This document shows, one piece after another, positions 1-10,907 of a stretch of 64,000 bases of DNA. The first letter of the stretch is position 1. Every line of letters starts with the position of its first letter. Source of the stretch: Heloderma charlesbogerti (Eukaryota; Chordata; Lepidosauria; Squamata; Helodermatidae); NCBI GenBank assembly GCA_026122225.1, contig JANEZZ010000987.1, positions 372,001 through 436,000 of the forward strand, given 5' to 3'. A model generated the notes under the pieces. It worked only from the letters and a program-made list of their open reading frames with translations. It had not been told where the DNA came from and did no database searches. The position numbers were made by a program, and so were the translations under genes.

Positions 1-1605
1 ATGATCCTGCATTTAAAACGGAAGCAGAAAGACCAGTTTTAAACACAGGATTTTAGGCTGGTGTAGAGATGCTCCAAGAGAGATGTGCCCACCTGCCTAA
101 AGTGCTGCTAAGAAATTACTTCCCAGACAGTTGAATCCACTGAATCCTCTGAGTGCATGGCAGGACTCAGTAACAGAGAGAGGGGGAGGAGGGAGCACCC
201 AGGTGGAGTAGTATTTTTTTAATGGACTAGTTTTTTTAAAAAAAGTTGTTTGCCAGCTGTTGAAAAGCAAACACTATTCTTATTTGCGATGTCACAGTGT
301 TTTATGTGCAAGAAATTAAGGGAAAAACAGAGGGACAGATGGAGCTAATTCCATCTCCAACCTGACTACCTGCATTGCCAGAACCTAAACAGACAAGGAA
401 GAGATCCTGCCAAGATGTTACATGGGTGGACAAGCACTGTTTGAGAGGATAGAGCACCAGAATCACAAGTGGATGAATTAAGTTAATTAGGTCACCACAT
501 CCCAGAAAAGACTGTAACAGAACAAGAGAGCCAGAGCCGGAACCATCACCAAAGATGTAAGGTATTAAAATCAGTAGATAGAGATAAAGGCTTATATTCC
601 CCTGACTTCCCTTTTCCCCATACCCTATCATTTTCACTTTAAACCTCAAGACCATTAATCCTAAGCAATATCTAGCATGGTTCATTCCTAGGGTCATTCT
701 ACTGGAAGCACTCTGCACAAATTCAGAGGCCATGGAGCTAGCCATGTACACTAGGATAAATGCTAACTATATCTGTTCTGTTAACAGATGGATTGGCAGC
801 ACTTATAGAGCATTAAAATGGTTTGTTGTCAAAGCCACAACATTCTGAACTAGCATAATGAAGAACAATCTGTTATATTTCAATAAAGTGAAGTGAACTC
901 TTGAGTTTTGCTCAAAACCTTTTGATCATAACCACTTTGCCGTGGTTGTCTTTCTAAACTCCATAACCATATTCTTTGAGGCCCCGTACCAAACCAATCT
1001 CCCTTTGGTCACATCAGAAATAGTATAATTTGCCATATACGTTATGTGGTATTGCCTCAGGCCAGGGCTCTGACAGCTGTCAAAAACAATAAATAACTAT
1101 TTAATTAGCATGCTGTATTCACTGAATGCTGAAGTGTAGGAACAGAGCAATTCTTTAAAAGCAAGTCAATATCACTTATTTCTTCCAAAACAATTTCAGC
1201 TACTCTATAAATTCTTAAAAAAACAAAATCCAGGCCACCTGTGTAATCCGCAGAGTTGCATTATTCCCATTATGTAGAAACTTCAAAAGATTCCTGCATT
1301 ATTGGTATAGCAAATCACATCACACTATCTCTTATTTTTAATACAATTTTCAGACAGGGCTGACCCTTATCTGTGCCACTAGTACTCATATCATGTACAT
1401 TTCAGAGTCCACTTTTATTACTTGTATACCAGCAAAGATTAAGATCAGGGTGCCATTGTGAAGACATTATGGAGCTTAAATAGACAGAAGTAGGATGCCT
1501 ATCTAGAAGTTACAGGTGGAAAAGTGGATAACAACAAAGAACTCCTATGGTACGGTAGGCTGGTAACAAAGCAGAAATGTAAAGCACAACCTCAATATCA
1601 TATAC
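1..1605. other. No recognisable feature
   Basis: AT-rich unique-looking sequence. A 149-codon minus frame at 302-751 shows no domain, no codon pattern and no splice context that would support a gene. Nothing else is seen. Confidence 0.5.
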
Positions 1606-1785
1606 GAAGCTGCCTTATACCGAGTCAGACCCTTGGTCGATCTAGTCCAGCATTTTTGACACTGACTGGCAGTGGCTCTCCGGGGCCTCAGGCAGGAGTT
1701 TTTCCAGCCCTACCTGGAGATGCCGAGGATTAAACCTGGAACATTCTGCATGCAAAGCAGGTGCTCTAACACTGAGCTACAGCCC
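1606..1785 (-). mobile_element. tRNA-derived SINE (type with GGCTGTAGCTCAGTG head)
   Basis: On the minus strand the element opens with a tRNA-like head: box A region GGCTGTAGCTCAGTGTTAG and a box B-like segment in the AACCTCGGCATCTCC neighbourhood. It continues through a SINE body and ends near GACTCGGTATAAGGCAGCTT. The same family recurs at 63386-63578 and as a tail fragment at 38503-38558, so it is dispersed. The head is decayed and is not a functional tRNA gene. Confidence 0.75.
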
Positions 1786-2904
1786 TTCCCCATGTGTTGC
1801 AGGACAATAATTTCTTGGCATGATTTCTTAGTAAGAACAATTTCAACATGTCAGATTCTATAACATCACTAACCACATTTTTTTTCAAAGTAAAGGCTGA
1901 AAAATTATTATTGTTCCTTTAACTCTGGAGATTTATTATGTTTATAAGGACAAAATATGTTTCATTTTACAATCCAGGTACAAGAATAGTAAAAAAAAAA
2001 AAAAGGGGGGGGGAGTATCACCCTCAATGGAGATTAAAGCTCAAGGCAATGTACAAAAGTAATTGGTACTTGATGGAGAGATTAACATCAAGGGCCTGAA
2101 CATTTCCACTTGTCTCACTCATCCTCCCAAAGCCTAATAAAATTGCTGCCTTGAAGACAATGCTGAAAAGTCTTAGAGCATCTCTACATCAGCCTAAAAT
2201 CCTGCTTTTAAAATGGGTCTTTCTGCTTCTGTTTTAAATGCAGGATCACCAGGGACTCCCTTTACAAGTGCTTCCTTTTCCCCACCCCTTTCCCTCTCCT
2301 TCTCCCCCTTATCTGAGTCTTCCATATGTTGATCTAGCTCCTCTTCTTGCAGCTTTTTCTTTTTCACAGAGGGAACTGAAGCAGAACACAAGCAGGGTAA
2401 TTTGATACCTCATCATCTCCAATCTATTTAAAATGGAATAAAGGTCATTTAGTGCAGGAGATGCCCTGGAGGTTAACAATGTCATCTAAAGGGCCCACAC
2501 TCCGTGAGTGAGCAATCTCAATAGCAGGATAAAAGCTCTGTGTGAAGAAGCCCTTACTGGAGGGAGACTGAATAATATCAAAACTGTGAGTATATGTGGG
2601 GCTTGAAGGAAATGTGGCAATCTTTACCTCTGCAGGTAAAGACTAAGAGAGAAGATGGTGGCGAGAGCTGGGAGAAAGACTGTGAAAAGTGAGCAGTGTG
2701 GCAGCCAACCAATTTGTGCTGGTTAATTGGGGAGAACCCCATGTTGCTTTTGTGGAATGGAGATCTATTTGGCCTTGTACACAGTGTACTCTTATTTCTG
2801 TGTTAGGCTTTATTTCCTTTCCTGTTTAGTTTTAAGCTGTTGGATTAGGTCAATTTATTTGTATTGTTTTATACAAAGTTGCATAGATTGATTGTTTTTT
2901 ATTA
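1786..2904. other. No recognisable feature
   Basis: AT-rich sequence with a poly-A/poly-G slippage tract at about 1991-2014 and a pyrimidine-rich stretch at 2275-2315. No gene or repeat family recognised. Confidence 0.5.
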
Positions 2905-2907
2905 TAC

Positions 2908-3335
2908 GGAGCAATCCTATGGGTCCTAGACAGTGTCCTTCACACCCATAGACAAAATTACAAGTGCGGTGGAGGAAACCTGATTGTGGATCTTGTTCCC
3001 CTTCTCCTCAGCTGCCATGGAAATTTCTGCAGTGAATCCTCTTTCCAAGGTTGCAACAGAGGTCAGGGAAGGTAGGAGAATTCCAGTGCGCAGTGAGGAA
3101 AGGGGGAAGGAGAGACATGGATCTGCAAGATTCAGATGCCTCTCCCTTACCCATTCCTGCTCACTGGAAGGTAAGAATGCTAGATGGGCCACAGCCAAAA
3201 TCGGCTGTCTAGCCACAAAAGCAGGGTGATGGGAGCACGGAGGACATCCGCTCCTCACTTCTTCTCCTGCCCTGCACTTGATAGGCAGTTGCCCATGGGC
3301 TCAGAGGTGACCGTTGATCTGGATGGGATTGCTCC
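2908..3335 (-). mobile_element. DNA-transposon-like repeat with GGAGCAATCC ends
   Basis: The left end GGAGCAATCCTATGG and the right end GGGATTGCTCC are inverted relative to each other. The reverse complement of the right half (AGGTCACCTCTGAG..., GGCAGGAGAAG..., GGCTAGACAGCCGA...) matches the same ordered blocks in the repeat at 28430-28855. I call it a non-autonomous DNA element. No clean target duplication was found. The open frames on both strands here are by-products. Confidence 0.5.
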
Positions 3336-3404
3336 CTCCAATATTAAAGTGTGGTTTCTCATTAAAGAATGCTTAAAGCTATGCAGTGGGTTTCCATCTC
3401 CCTT

Positions 3405-3509
3405 AGGGTGCAATCCTATGTATTTTTAGATCGAAAAAAGCTGTACAACGCCCAGCATCCTAGGAGTTGTAGGACTTTTTCTGTCTAAACTTGCATAGGA
3501 TAGCACCCT
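3405..3509. repeat. Palindromic MITE, family B
   Basis: The arms AGGGTGCAATCCTAT and ATAGGATAGCACCCT are inverted. The inner arms contain the CCTAGGAGTTGTAGGACTTT / GCTGTACAACGCCCAGCATC pair. It has the same layout as the better preserved copy at 5422-5547. Confidence 0.6.
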
Positions 3510-3514
3510 TAAAA

Positions 3515-5295
3515 AATACATTCCAGCTAGTGCTGTAAGTGCCAAAGAAAATAATATATCTAGGTTGTATTTCAGTGCTTAAAAAGAAACTTCTTAACAT
3601 TGAAAGTATTTTCCTAAGGTATTTCTTTGCTTCTAGCAATTCTCACTCTTTTAAATAAGTACCATCTTGACCATGACCATTTCCATATCTAGTTGTACTT
3701 CAAAAAACACGGTAATTTATTAGTATATCTTCCAGTCTGGTAAGAGGTTTTATACACACTATTATTATACTCAGTCCCAACTCTGCCATGCGCTTCACAA
3801 CATGTTGTCCTCCACATTGATGCAAGATGTCTGCAATCATGAAAATCTTGTTACCAAAATTAGAGCCTTATACATACTTCAGTACTCAAATCACAGCAAT
3901 ATAGTACTCATCCCATTATATTCTGTATAATAGGTGGATGATATCTTAGTTACCTGAATAAAATTAGCAATAGAAGCATGAGTTGGCTCTGATAGTAAGA
4001 TTACCAACCATGGCCTCAGCAGTTTGAATCTCAAGTAGGTATATCATCCATATGTCCTTATCATGGTATAGTCAAAATCATATGCTTTATTTGAAGCGTT
4101 AGATATATGACTCTTAGATTTCTATCGGAAAAATAGATGACCACAATTGTTTATACCTAGCATCCTCAAGTCGTCCTTTGTTCTTCCCCATCCTTTAAGT
4201 CTTCGGTGCAACTGCAACCTGAGAACTTTTTGCACCAGGCATGGCCTAACCTTAGTCTGCATAATACCTCCACTATTCAGTTATAAGACTTTCATAAACT
4301 GCAGATTAGGGCTTTTTCATCTTATCCAGCAACATTCTTTTCTCCCCTTACCCCTCTATTGTTTTTTGTTTATGTTTATCCAGCCTGAAGAGATTTAATG
4401 AACTCAAATGCTTGATTGCGACTTTGTTGCTGTTGTTTTATCACTACTTTGTGACTTTTTAGTTAGCCCTAATAAAAGTATTACCCTACTAAAATTGTCC
4501 TAATGAGCACTAAACATTTAAGTTTTTCTTTTCAGTTTCCCACCACTTTTGCACTTCGATTAAGATTCTCTGCAGGGGCCAGACTTTAACCTGTTTGGAT
4601 CCTTTTGATTCAAAGATCTTGCTACCTGATAAGCTTCTCCATGAAGGCAGAGTGCCTATTTGCTCTTCAGTCTTCCTGGGGTGGGTGGAGCTATAATGGC
4701 TGAATAGCCAGCCACAGAAAGGTTTTGTTTCAGCACCCTTGTGCTACATCTAACACTGCCAGCTTACGAAGAGGTAGAACTGGGCTTTCTATAGTTGCTC
4801 AAGATCCTGAACTTGCAGTAACCACATACAAGAAATACCTGCCTTATTATGTCATGGGTAGGGGAACACTTTAAGCTATAAGGCTTATAACTTAAAATAT
4901 TACCTAATACATGGCTCCCACCAAATATAGCCAAATCATACCTGCTCCATAGCCTTCTAAAAACAGTAGGCTAAGAAGGCAAGGCCCCTTTGTAATTTGA
5001 TCAGTGGCTATACATTTACTGTTTTTATAGAGCAATTTAGAGAATGTGGAGCATTCTAAATAGGTATTTCCTGATCTCTGTGTTCTGATATTATTCTAAG
5101 ATTAAAAAAGAAACAACCCTCAGTATACCTCACACTTTCATATACGCTACTAAGAAAACGTTATAATATTTGAATGGGTAGAGTGGAAAAGCAGGATATG
5201 TAGAGCTCAGTAAAGACAGAATAGAACTGAGATCCAGAATGATTAACCTCAATTGCCCTGATGTTTGACCCAAGTAAAAGAATCAGAAGGTATCA
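3515..5295. other. No recognisable feature
   Basis: AT-rich unique-looking DNA. There is no convincing coding exon, RNA gene or repeat; the open frame at 4147-4398 is not supported. Confidence 0.5.
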
Positions 5296-5350
5296 ATTTA
5301 TTTATTTACAATATTTGTATACTGCTCCATATCTAAAAGAGATTTAGGAG
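5296..5350 (-). repeat. Short LINE/SINE 3'-tail-like fragment
   Basis: The TTTATTTATTTACAATATTTG start followed by a short conserved-looking stretch (TATACTGCTCCATATC) resembles the reverse-complement 3' tails of L2/SINE copies elsewhere in the window. It is too short to classify. Confidence 0.3.
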
Positions 5351-5421
5351 TGGTTCATAGTGTAGCTTACATTAGGTTTAATATCAGTGTCAAAGATGGA
5401 CCAACCAACAGCTGTTCTTAC

Positions 5422-5547
5422 GGCACTATCCTATGCATGTTTAGAGAGAGAAAAGGCCTACAACCAGCATTCCCCAGCCAGCCTTGCTGGCTGGGGAATG
5501 CTGGGAGTTGTAGGCTTTTCTGTCTAAACATGCATAGGATTGTACCC
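5422..5547. repeat. Palindromic MITE, family B (best copy)
   Basis: This is a near-perfect fold-back of about 126 bases centred near 5485. The outer arms read CCTATGCATGTTTAGA / TCTAAACATGCATAGG, then an AAAAG-CCTACAAC / GTTGTAGG-CTTTT step, then an inner CATTCCCCAGCCAGC / GCTGGCTGGGGAATG stem with almost no loop. Related copies are at 3405-3509 and 36622-36694. Confidence 0.8.
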
Positions 5548-6094
5548 TACATAATTTAGTTTATCAATGACTGGTGGAGATGCTGGAGCAAACACTTTGT
5601 AAGGAACCCCCAGTTAATTCACAGGGTATGACCCCTTTATTTACTAGTTAGCTTAGTGGATGGCACCTAGTACTTTTGTTTCTAGTTTTCAGGTTCTCCA
5701 GTATCTAGAACACATATGGGTTCAGAGAACCTCAAAGCATGGCAAGGCAAGGAGCAACAGCAAAAAAATGAACAAGCATTGAGGCACAGACACTCTAACC
5801 AGAGCTGTTGACTAACTAGCATGCTAGCAGTCTTGCCCTGCTTCCTTTTATATGAGCTATTGGGAAACTAGAGCCAGGGAAGTTGAAGTGACCTTGCACG
5901 AGCCTGCATGCCAAGGCAGTGCAGGGCTCAGAAGTGATTCCAAACAATTAGATGGACAAAAATAAAAATTAAAACATGGTTATGTATAACTGTCAGTATT
6001 CTGGCCATAGGATCAGAGAGGTGCAATGTCCATTATAAGATATATAGCCAAAAGGCATGGTTGAAGTCCTACTTTCTGATTAATGAAGTATGGT

Positions 6095-6290
6095 GTTGTG
6101 TTTGGGCTAGAGAAAATTAGGTCAAATTTTACCCTTGGCCATAATGCTGGCTTTGGGCAAATCACCTCCTCTCAGCTGAGCCTAACTTGCCTCAAAGGGT
6201 AGTTGGAAGAAAAAGTTAATATGATGTAGTGTAACCCATTCTGAGCTCATGGGAAGAATAAGGAAAACTATCTAAAAATAGAAATGTAGG
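6095..6290 (+). mobile_element. Diverged tRNA/CORE-SINE (MIR-like)
   Basis: The block GGCTTTGGGCAAATCACCT followed by CTCAGCTGAGCCTAACTTGC and AAAGGGTAGTTGGAAG matches the CORE and downstream region seen in the better copies at 26587 and 58962 (GGGTGACTTTGG, CCCAACC, CACAGGGT). The tRNA head is eroded. Confidence 0.5.
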
Positions 6291-6294
6291 ACTT

Positions 6295-8540
6295 CTATCT
6301 TCTTGGTTTCATTATCAATTATCACCAGTGATCAGTTTTTAAATTTTTCTTGTTCTAAATTTTATAAACCACTTCAAATGATTTTCTTCCCAAGAGGTGA
6401 TATAGAAGTCCATTAATCAATATTAACTATGGAACTGCTTAGAGGTTGCCATAGCCATTTGAGAGAACTTTGAGCTAATCAACAAGTTACATTCAATATT
6501 TAGTGTGCATGCATTTGTAATATGTTCAGTAGCTATATGCCTTTATACACTTTAGTCTTTGTACACAGCAGAAATACACTGCAGGGGCCCATAATTTGCC
6601 CATGCTAAATCATTACTTTGTACCTCTTTCTACTGTAAGATGTGAAATGACCTTCAGTTAGTGAATATCTTTTTTAAAAAGCTTTCAGGAAGATTCAACA
6701 AAAAGGAACCTCCAGAAAAGCTATTCTCTATGTGTGGTTTTAGGAGTGGGCTACAGATGTCCTAGTCCTGTTTTAATGCCAGTGTCACCCCAGTGCTTGC
6801 TAGCATACTGCAGTAGGCCGTATGCAACTGTATGAGAATCTCTATGCATTTGCCTGTGAAACAAACTATTGGTCTTGGATTAGGAAGAGGACCAAAAGGC
6901 AGAGTAAGTTCAGAAGGGCAGGTCAAGTTCAAAAAGTTAAAGAAACATTGCCCTATGGGATATCTGAAATTGCATTCCTTAGTAGGAAAGGGCTGTGACA
7001 TCTGAGAAATATTAATTCTGTTAATATATTTATAAAGTACATGTGGAATTGAATGAAACTTCTTTGTATAGTCAAAGATGTGTTTCAAATGGAGAAAACA
7101 TACTGTTTCTGACAGGTAAGTTTTTTTCCCACTGTTTTCAAAGCCCCTTTCTGATATTAAATAAGAGGAAATTAACACAAATCCCAAATTAACTCCATTA
7201 ACTATTACAAAGAGTAAGGATTACTGGCTTTGACATTATGATTATGACTGATTAGAACATGAAGCAGCACAGGGCTAGTTTCAGACATCCGAGAGGTGGT
7301 GTACTTTCGTATTTGTTTTAAACAGCAGCTGCTCTGTTGAATAGCAAACTACTTTTGAAATTGAGAGATGTTTCTAAAACAGATTCTGATATAGCAAGTA
7401 TATTTGATGTTAAAAGGGGGGGAAAAATGAAAAGTCCTACTGGGTATATATAAGCACTAAAAGATCTCAGCCTCTAGTCTAGCGGCAGACCCATGTGTCT
7501 AAGCAGGTGGGGGGGGGGATATAACCATTTTAAGAAGTGCATAATTATCCTTACCCTCAAATGTTGGCCTTAGAAACAAGATGGTGACATATTGGTGGAT
7601 GATAGTATAGGTGAAAAACTGTTCGGGTATCTCCAATATTAAAGGCAACATTTCACTCTAGTACTTGGAACTTCTCGTACTGATGATGAATCCACTGATA
7701 AATATTAGTAACACAATATGTAGTCAACAATAATTTCTAAACTGAACAGACAGGAAAGTCTGTTATCCAAACAAAAAGTAATTGACACGAACATTTTGAA
7801 TTCTTCTCATCTTTCCATGATGTTCTATTTCAGATTGCAATATGTACACGGCTGAAAAATGGTTGACCATTGTTAATCTGTAGTTTAAAAATGCAAAACA
7901 GTTTTCACTAACTGGAGTATGAAATATTTTGTATGAACAACCCAATTAGTTAATAGCATCTCTGTTGGATACCAAGACCATTTCAAGAAATAATTTATGT
8001 AAACCTCTAGTATCATATAATATTTATGAATGGATTTTAACAGTCACCATCTCCACATTTTAAGAGGCTATTATTGTTATTTGTGGTTTATAGCAAGTTT
8101 ATATTTTGTTTCATTTGTTTTGAGTTGATACAAGAGTTACAAAATACGCCTGTACTCCTGACCACTTCATCAGTCCATTTGAAGCATCAATAGAAGCTCC
8201 AGACCTTTCATTTTCAAGATAAGCCTCCATCAAAGTATGACAACTTTTTTTGAAATATTAATTTCTAATAAGATATAAAAAGCAATGGAACACAAATCAG
8301 CTCAGAGGTCAATGAAATGTGGCCTGTCACAATTAAAACCTCAAGTTAAGTACACTGCAGTACAACACACAGTCTTCTATAAATACTTTTCAAAGAGCTA
8401 CAAAAGGAATACTTTATAACAAGGACACAGTACTTTCTTCTTACTTCCAGAAGTGAGGGGTTCATACTTCACCAGGTCACTTGAACAACAGTCACAATGT
8501 AGCACTGATTTTCCAGTACTGAACAGTTTTTTCTACTTGC
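6295..8540. other. No recognisable feature
   Basis: AT-rich intron-like sequence. The longest frame (141 codons, minus, 6762-7187) has no domain. A short poly-G tract lies at 7507-7518. Confidence 0.5.
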
Positions 8541-8545
8541 TTCAA

Positions 8546-8632
8546 GGTGCAATCCTAATCACAGTTACTTGACAATAAGCCCCGTTGAGCTCAATGGGAT
8601 TTACTTCTGAGTAAACATGCTTAGGATTGCAC
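8546..8632. repeat. Palindromic MITE, family A
   Basis: An 87-base element with terminal inverted repeats GGTGCAATCCTAA / TTAGGATTGCAC. The inner arms meet at the GTTGAGCTCAATGG centre, with GGATTTACTTCTGAGTAAAC on the right arm. The family is scattered through the window (for example 28854-28942 and 28977-29068). Confidence 0.75.
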
Positions 8633-8817
8633 TACACACTGACCACCACAAAAGTTTAAGAATAGTAGCCTTGGCTTTCTTCACAAGGTCATGTGTTTTT
8701 CTAGTCCATTAACACTACTATCTGAACATTTTAATAACAGTGAGATAGTATTAATGCTTCTCTTGAAGCTACATAACATTTTAAAAGTTAAGATGTGTAA
8801 ATCTTCTATAACGTCAT

Positions 8818-8902
8818 TAACACATTCAGATCCTAGGCATGTTAAAGTAATTCCCACTGAATTCAATGGGGCTTACTCACAAGTAAGTGTGCACCAGAGT
8901 GG
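8818..8902. repeat. Palindromic MITE, family A (diverged)
   Basis: Contains the family-A core ATTCCCACTGAATTCAATGG and GGGCTTACTCACAAGTAAGT. The outer ends have decayed (AGATCCTAGGCATG on the left). Confidence 0.6.
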
Positions 8903-9920
8903 TCTTTTTTGTGTGCTAAATGCACACAAATCATCCATTATGATATTAACTGATAGTAGATGTACTTAACTGCGTATATGCACATTCCCATGCAAGTTGA
9001 AGGTTACTTTCACTATTCATCCATAGAAAACAATATTTTTGAAAAGGTCATTTTAATTGATTCAGGCATATGCATGTAAAACTGGCTTCACTGCAGACTT
9101 CAGGAAATCCAATTTCAATAGCTGTTCAAATATTTGTCTGGCAAAAGGTCACAATGATATTTAGCAAAAAAAAAAACAACTGGTATACAAAACTGTGAAT
9201 TTTAACTTGCAAGAGATTACAAGAGCATTTGGTACAAATGTAACAATATTTCTGCAAAGGTTTACAGGTCCCAGTACTCAAATAATTCAGGATAAGGAAG
9301 GGCTGAAAGCATATACAATGGGATGGAAGATGCAGAGTGATGAGGCTTGAGGCAATTAGTATGGAACATCTTAGCTCTGTTTTATACCTGGATGGAAAAC
9401 TTCAGAGTGAAAAAGTAAACCCTAACAAGGCAGGGCCAGAACAGGCTTACTTGCATAGTCCCTCCCCTTACCACTCAAACTGTCCAATTACAAGCACAGT
9501 GCTCTTCCCTAGGAAAGTCTACTCCAAATAAATGGGGAGGAAGTGGGGGAAGAAAATTCTGAAAACTTCTTTTGGCAGGAGTATGGTCAAGATCCAGGAA
9601 TACTCTCACTACGTGGGGGAAGGGGGAAAAACATGTTTCTCATTAATGTTTCTCATTAATTCTCTGAATTGTAGAGGGCCATGATCAGTCTAAAAACACT
9701 GGTAGATAAATCCAACCTGACAGCTCAGAAAAATATAACCAGGAAAGTACTTTGTTTATGATAAGGAAATGCCTGGGCAGAATGAACACCCACTTTCCTG
9801 AGAATGAGTAACTTCTACATGCTTCCCACTAACCCACCCTCACTATAGACCAGCAGGGTGGCCAGCAGACTGCTCAAGCCCAGTTTGACAATAGGCTGAC
9901 AAATCACTCACAGCACAAGT

Positions 9921-9939
9921 ACACACACACACACACACA
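9921..9939. repeat. (AC)n microsatellite
   Basis: About nine uninterrupted AC units, followed by a broken continuation. Confidence 0.9.
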
Positions 9940-10402
9940 GAGGCACACACAAAAGTGTAACCAGCGCTTGTTCATCAGGTTGTTCTGTGTAACCAACTAT
10001 AATACCAGAGCCCATGCTTTAATACAGATTTTTTTTTCACTCCATCAAAAGTATTATTAAAATTTGGCATATATTTGGCCATTAAAACACAGTCACACAC
10101 ACAGAGAGAAATTAGATTCAAAGTGGGTATCGGAAGTCTGTTGCTCCTTTCCACTGCTATATGACCCATCATTCAGCTACAAAGGTCCTTGATGTGGAAA
10201 TGCGGAGACACGAATCAATCGCACCATTTGTCTGTGTTAAATCCTTGTTGCTGGCAACCTGAATGAATAGTGCTCAAACCAAAGCTCAAACATACAATGG
10301 TATTCATTTTTCTCTCTTTTTAACATGCCTGATTTGGCCCTAGCTGGCAGATTTATAGGTCTGTTTCTCTTGACAGCTTAGCTCAGTGTGAGTGTGTCTG
10401 CA

Positions 10403-10446
10403 TACACACACACACACACACACACACATACATACATACATACACA
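10403..10446. repeat. (CA)n-(TACA)n compound microsatellite
   Basis: A CA run passes into CATA/TACA tetranucleotides. Confidence 0.9.
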
Positions 10447-10819
10447 CATTTTAACTCTTCCTTTGCCTGGTTGTAATGAATTGCAGATTCATCCCCAAGC
10501 AGCTAAAGGTGAAGATTAGTGGAGAGCTCAGATAGGATTACACCAAAGGGGTGGGGGAGGAAGGGGAGGGAAAGAGAGATCTCTGGGGAAAGGATGCCAA
10601 GATGCATCCTACCACTGTTTATGGAGACATAGCCTTTTTGATACAAAGCCCATTGTTAAAGAGAAAGGCTGCAGTGACAGGGCTGTCTCTCTGATGTAGA
10701 ATAAAAGCCAGGGCTGGATCTATCAGACCCTGTGAGTAGCAGAATGTTTGACATCTTTTATGCATGAGACACAGGCTGAGCATCTCTATAAGCCAAAAAC
10801 CGTCTCCAAGCAGCCTTAC

Positions 10820-10907
10820 CTTGTGCCAGAGCTTGCAACATGTGGAGCTGAAGCAAGAGGAACACCCACCATCCCCGGCAGAAGAAACAGAAGTTTAACT
10901 TTATCAT
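10820..10907 (-). CDS. First coding exon with signal peptide; unidentified secreted or membrane protein (partial)
   Basis: On the minus strand an ATG at 10907-10905 (G at -3, A at +4, an acceptable Kozak context) opens 29 codons beginning MIKLNF. A short basic/aromatic segment is followed by a hydrophobic core (VFLLLQLHMLQALA) and an ALA-Q end that fits signal-peptidase cleavage. One further base precedes GTAAGG at 10819, an excellent 5' splice donor, so the intron is phase 1, as is common after signal-peptide exons. The frame stays open upstream to 11351, so the frame alone does not fix the start; the signal-peptide register and CpG-rich upstream sequence do. The gene is not recognised. Without exon 2 the call rests on signal peptide, donor and promoter context. 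Confidence 0.6.

Larger units (their letters stand above)
1..10819 (-). other. Putative intron 1 of the minus-strand gene (runs off the left edge)
   Basis: This region lies downstream of the splice donor at 10819 on the minus strand, so if the exon is real it is intronic. It is AT-rich and contains scattered SINE and MITE copies listed separately. I found no second exon with plausible splice sites and conserved-looking protein. The open frames at 302-751 and 6762-7187 (minus) have no recognisable domain. The assignment as intron is inference from one donor site. Confidence 0.4.

Noticed and set aside
302..751. 149-codon minus frame
   Set aside because: No recognisable domain, no splice or promoter context, and composition like the surrounding AT-rich DNA.
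6762..7187. 141-codon minus frame
   Set aside because: No domain or conserved motif; consistent with a chance frame in intron-like sequence.
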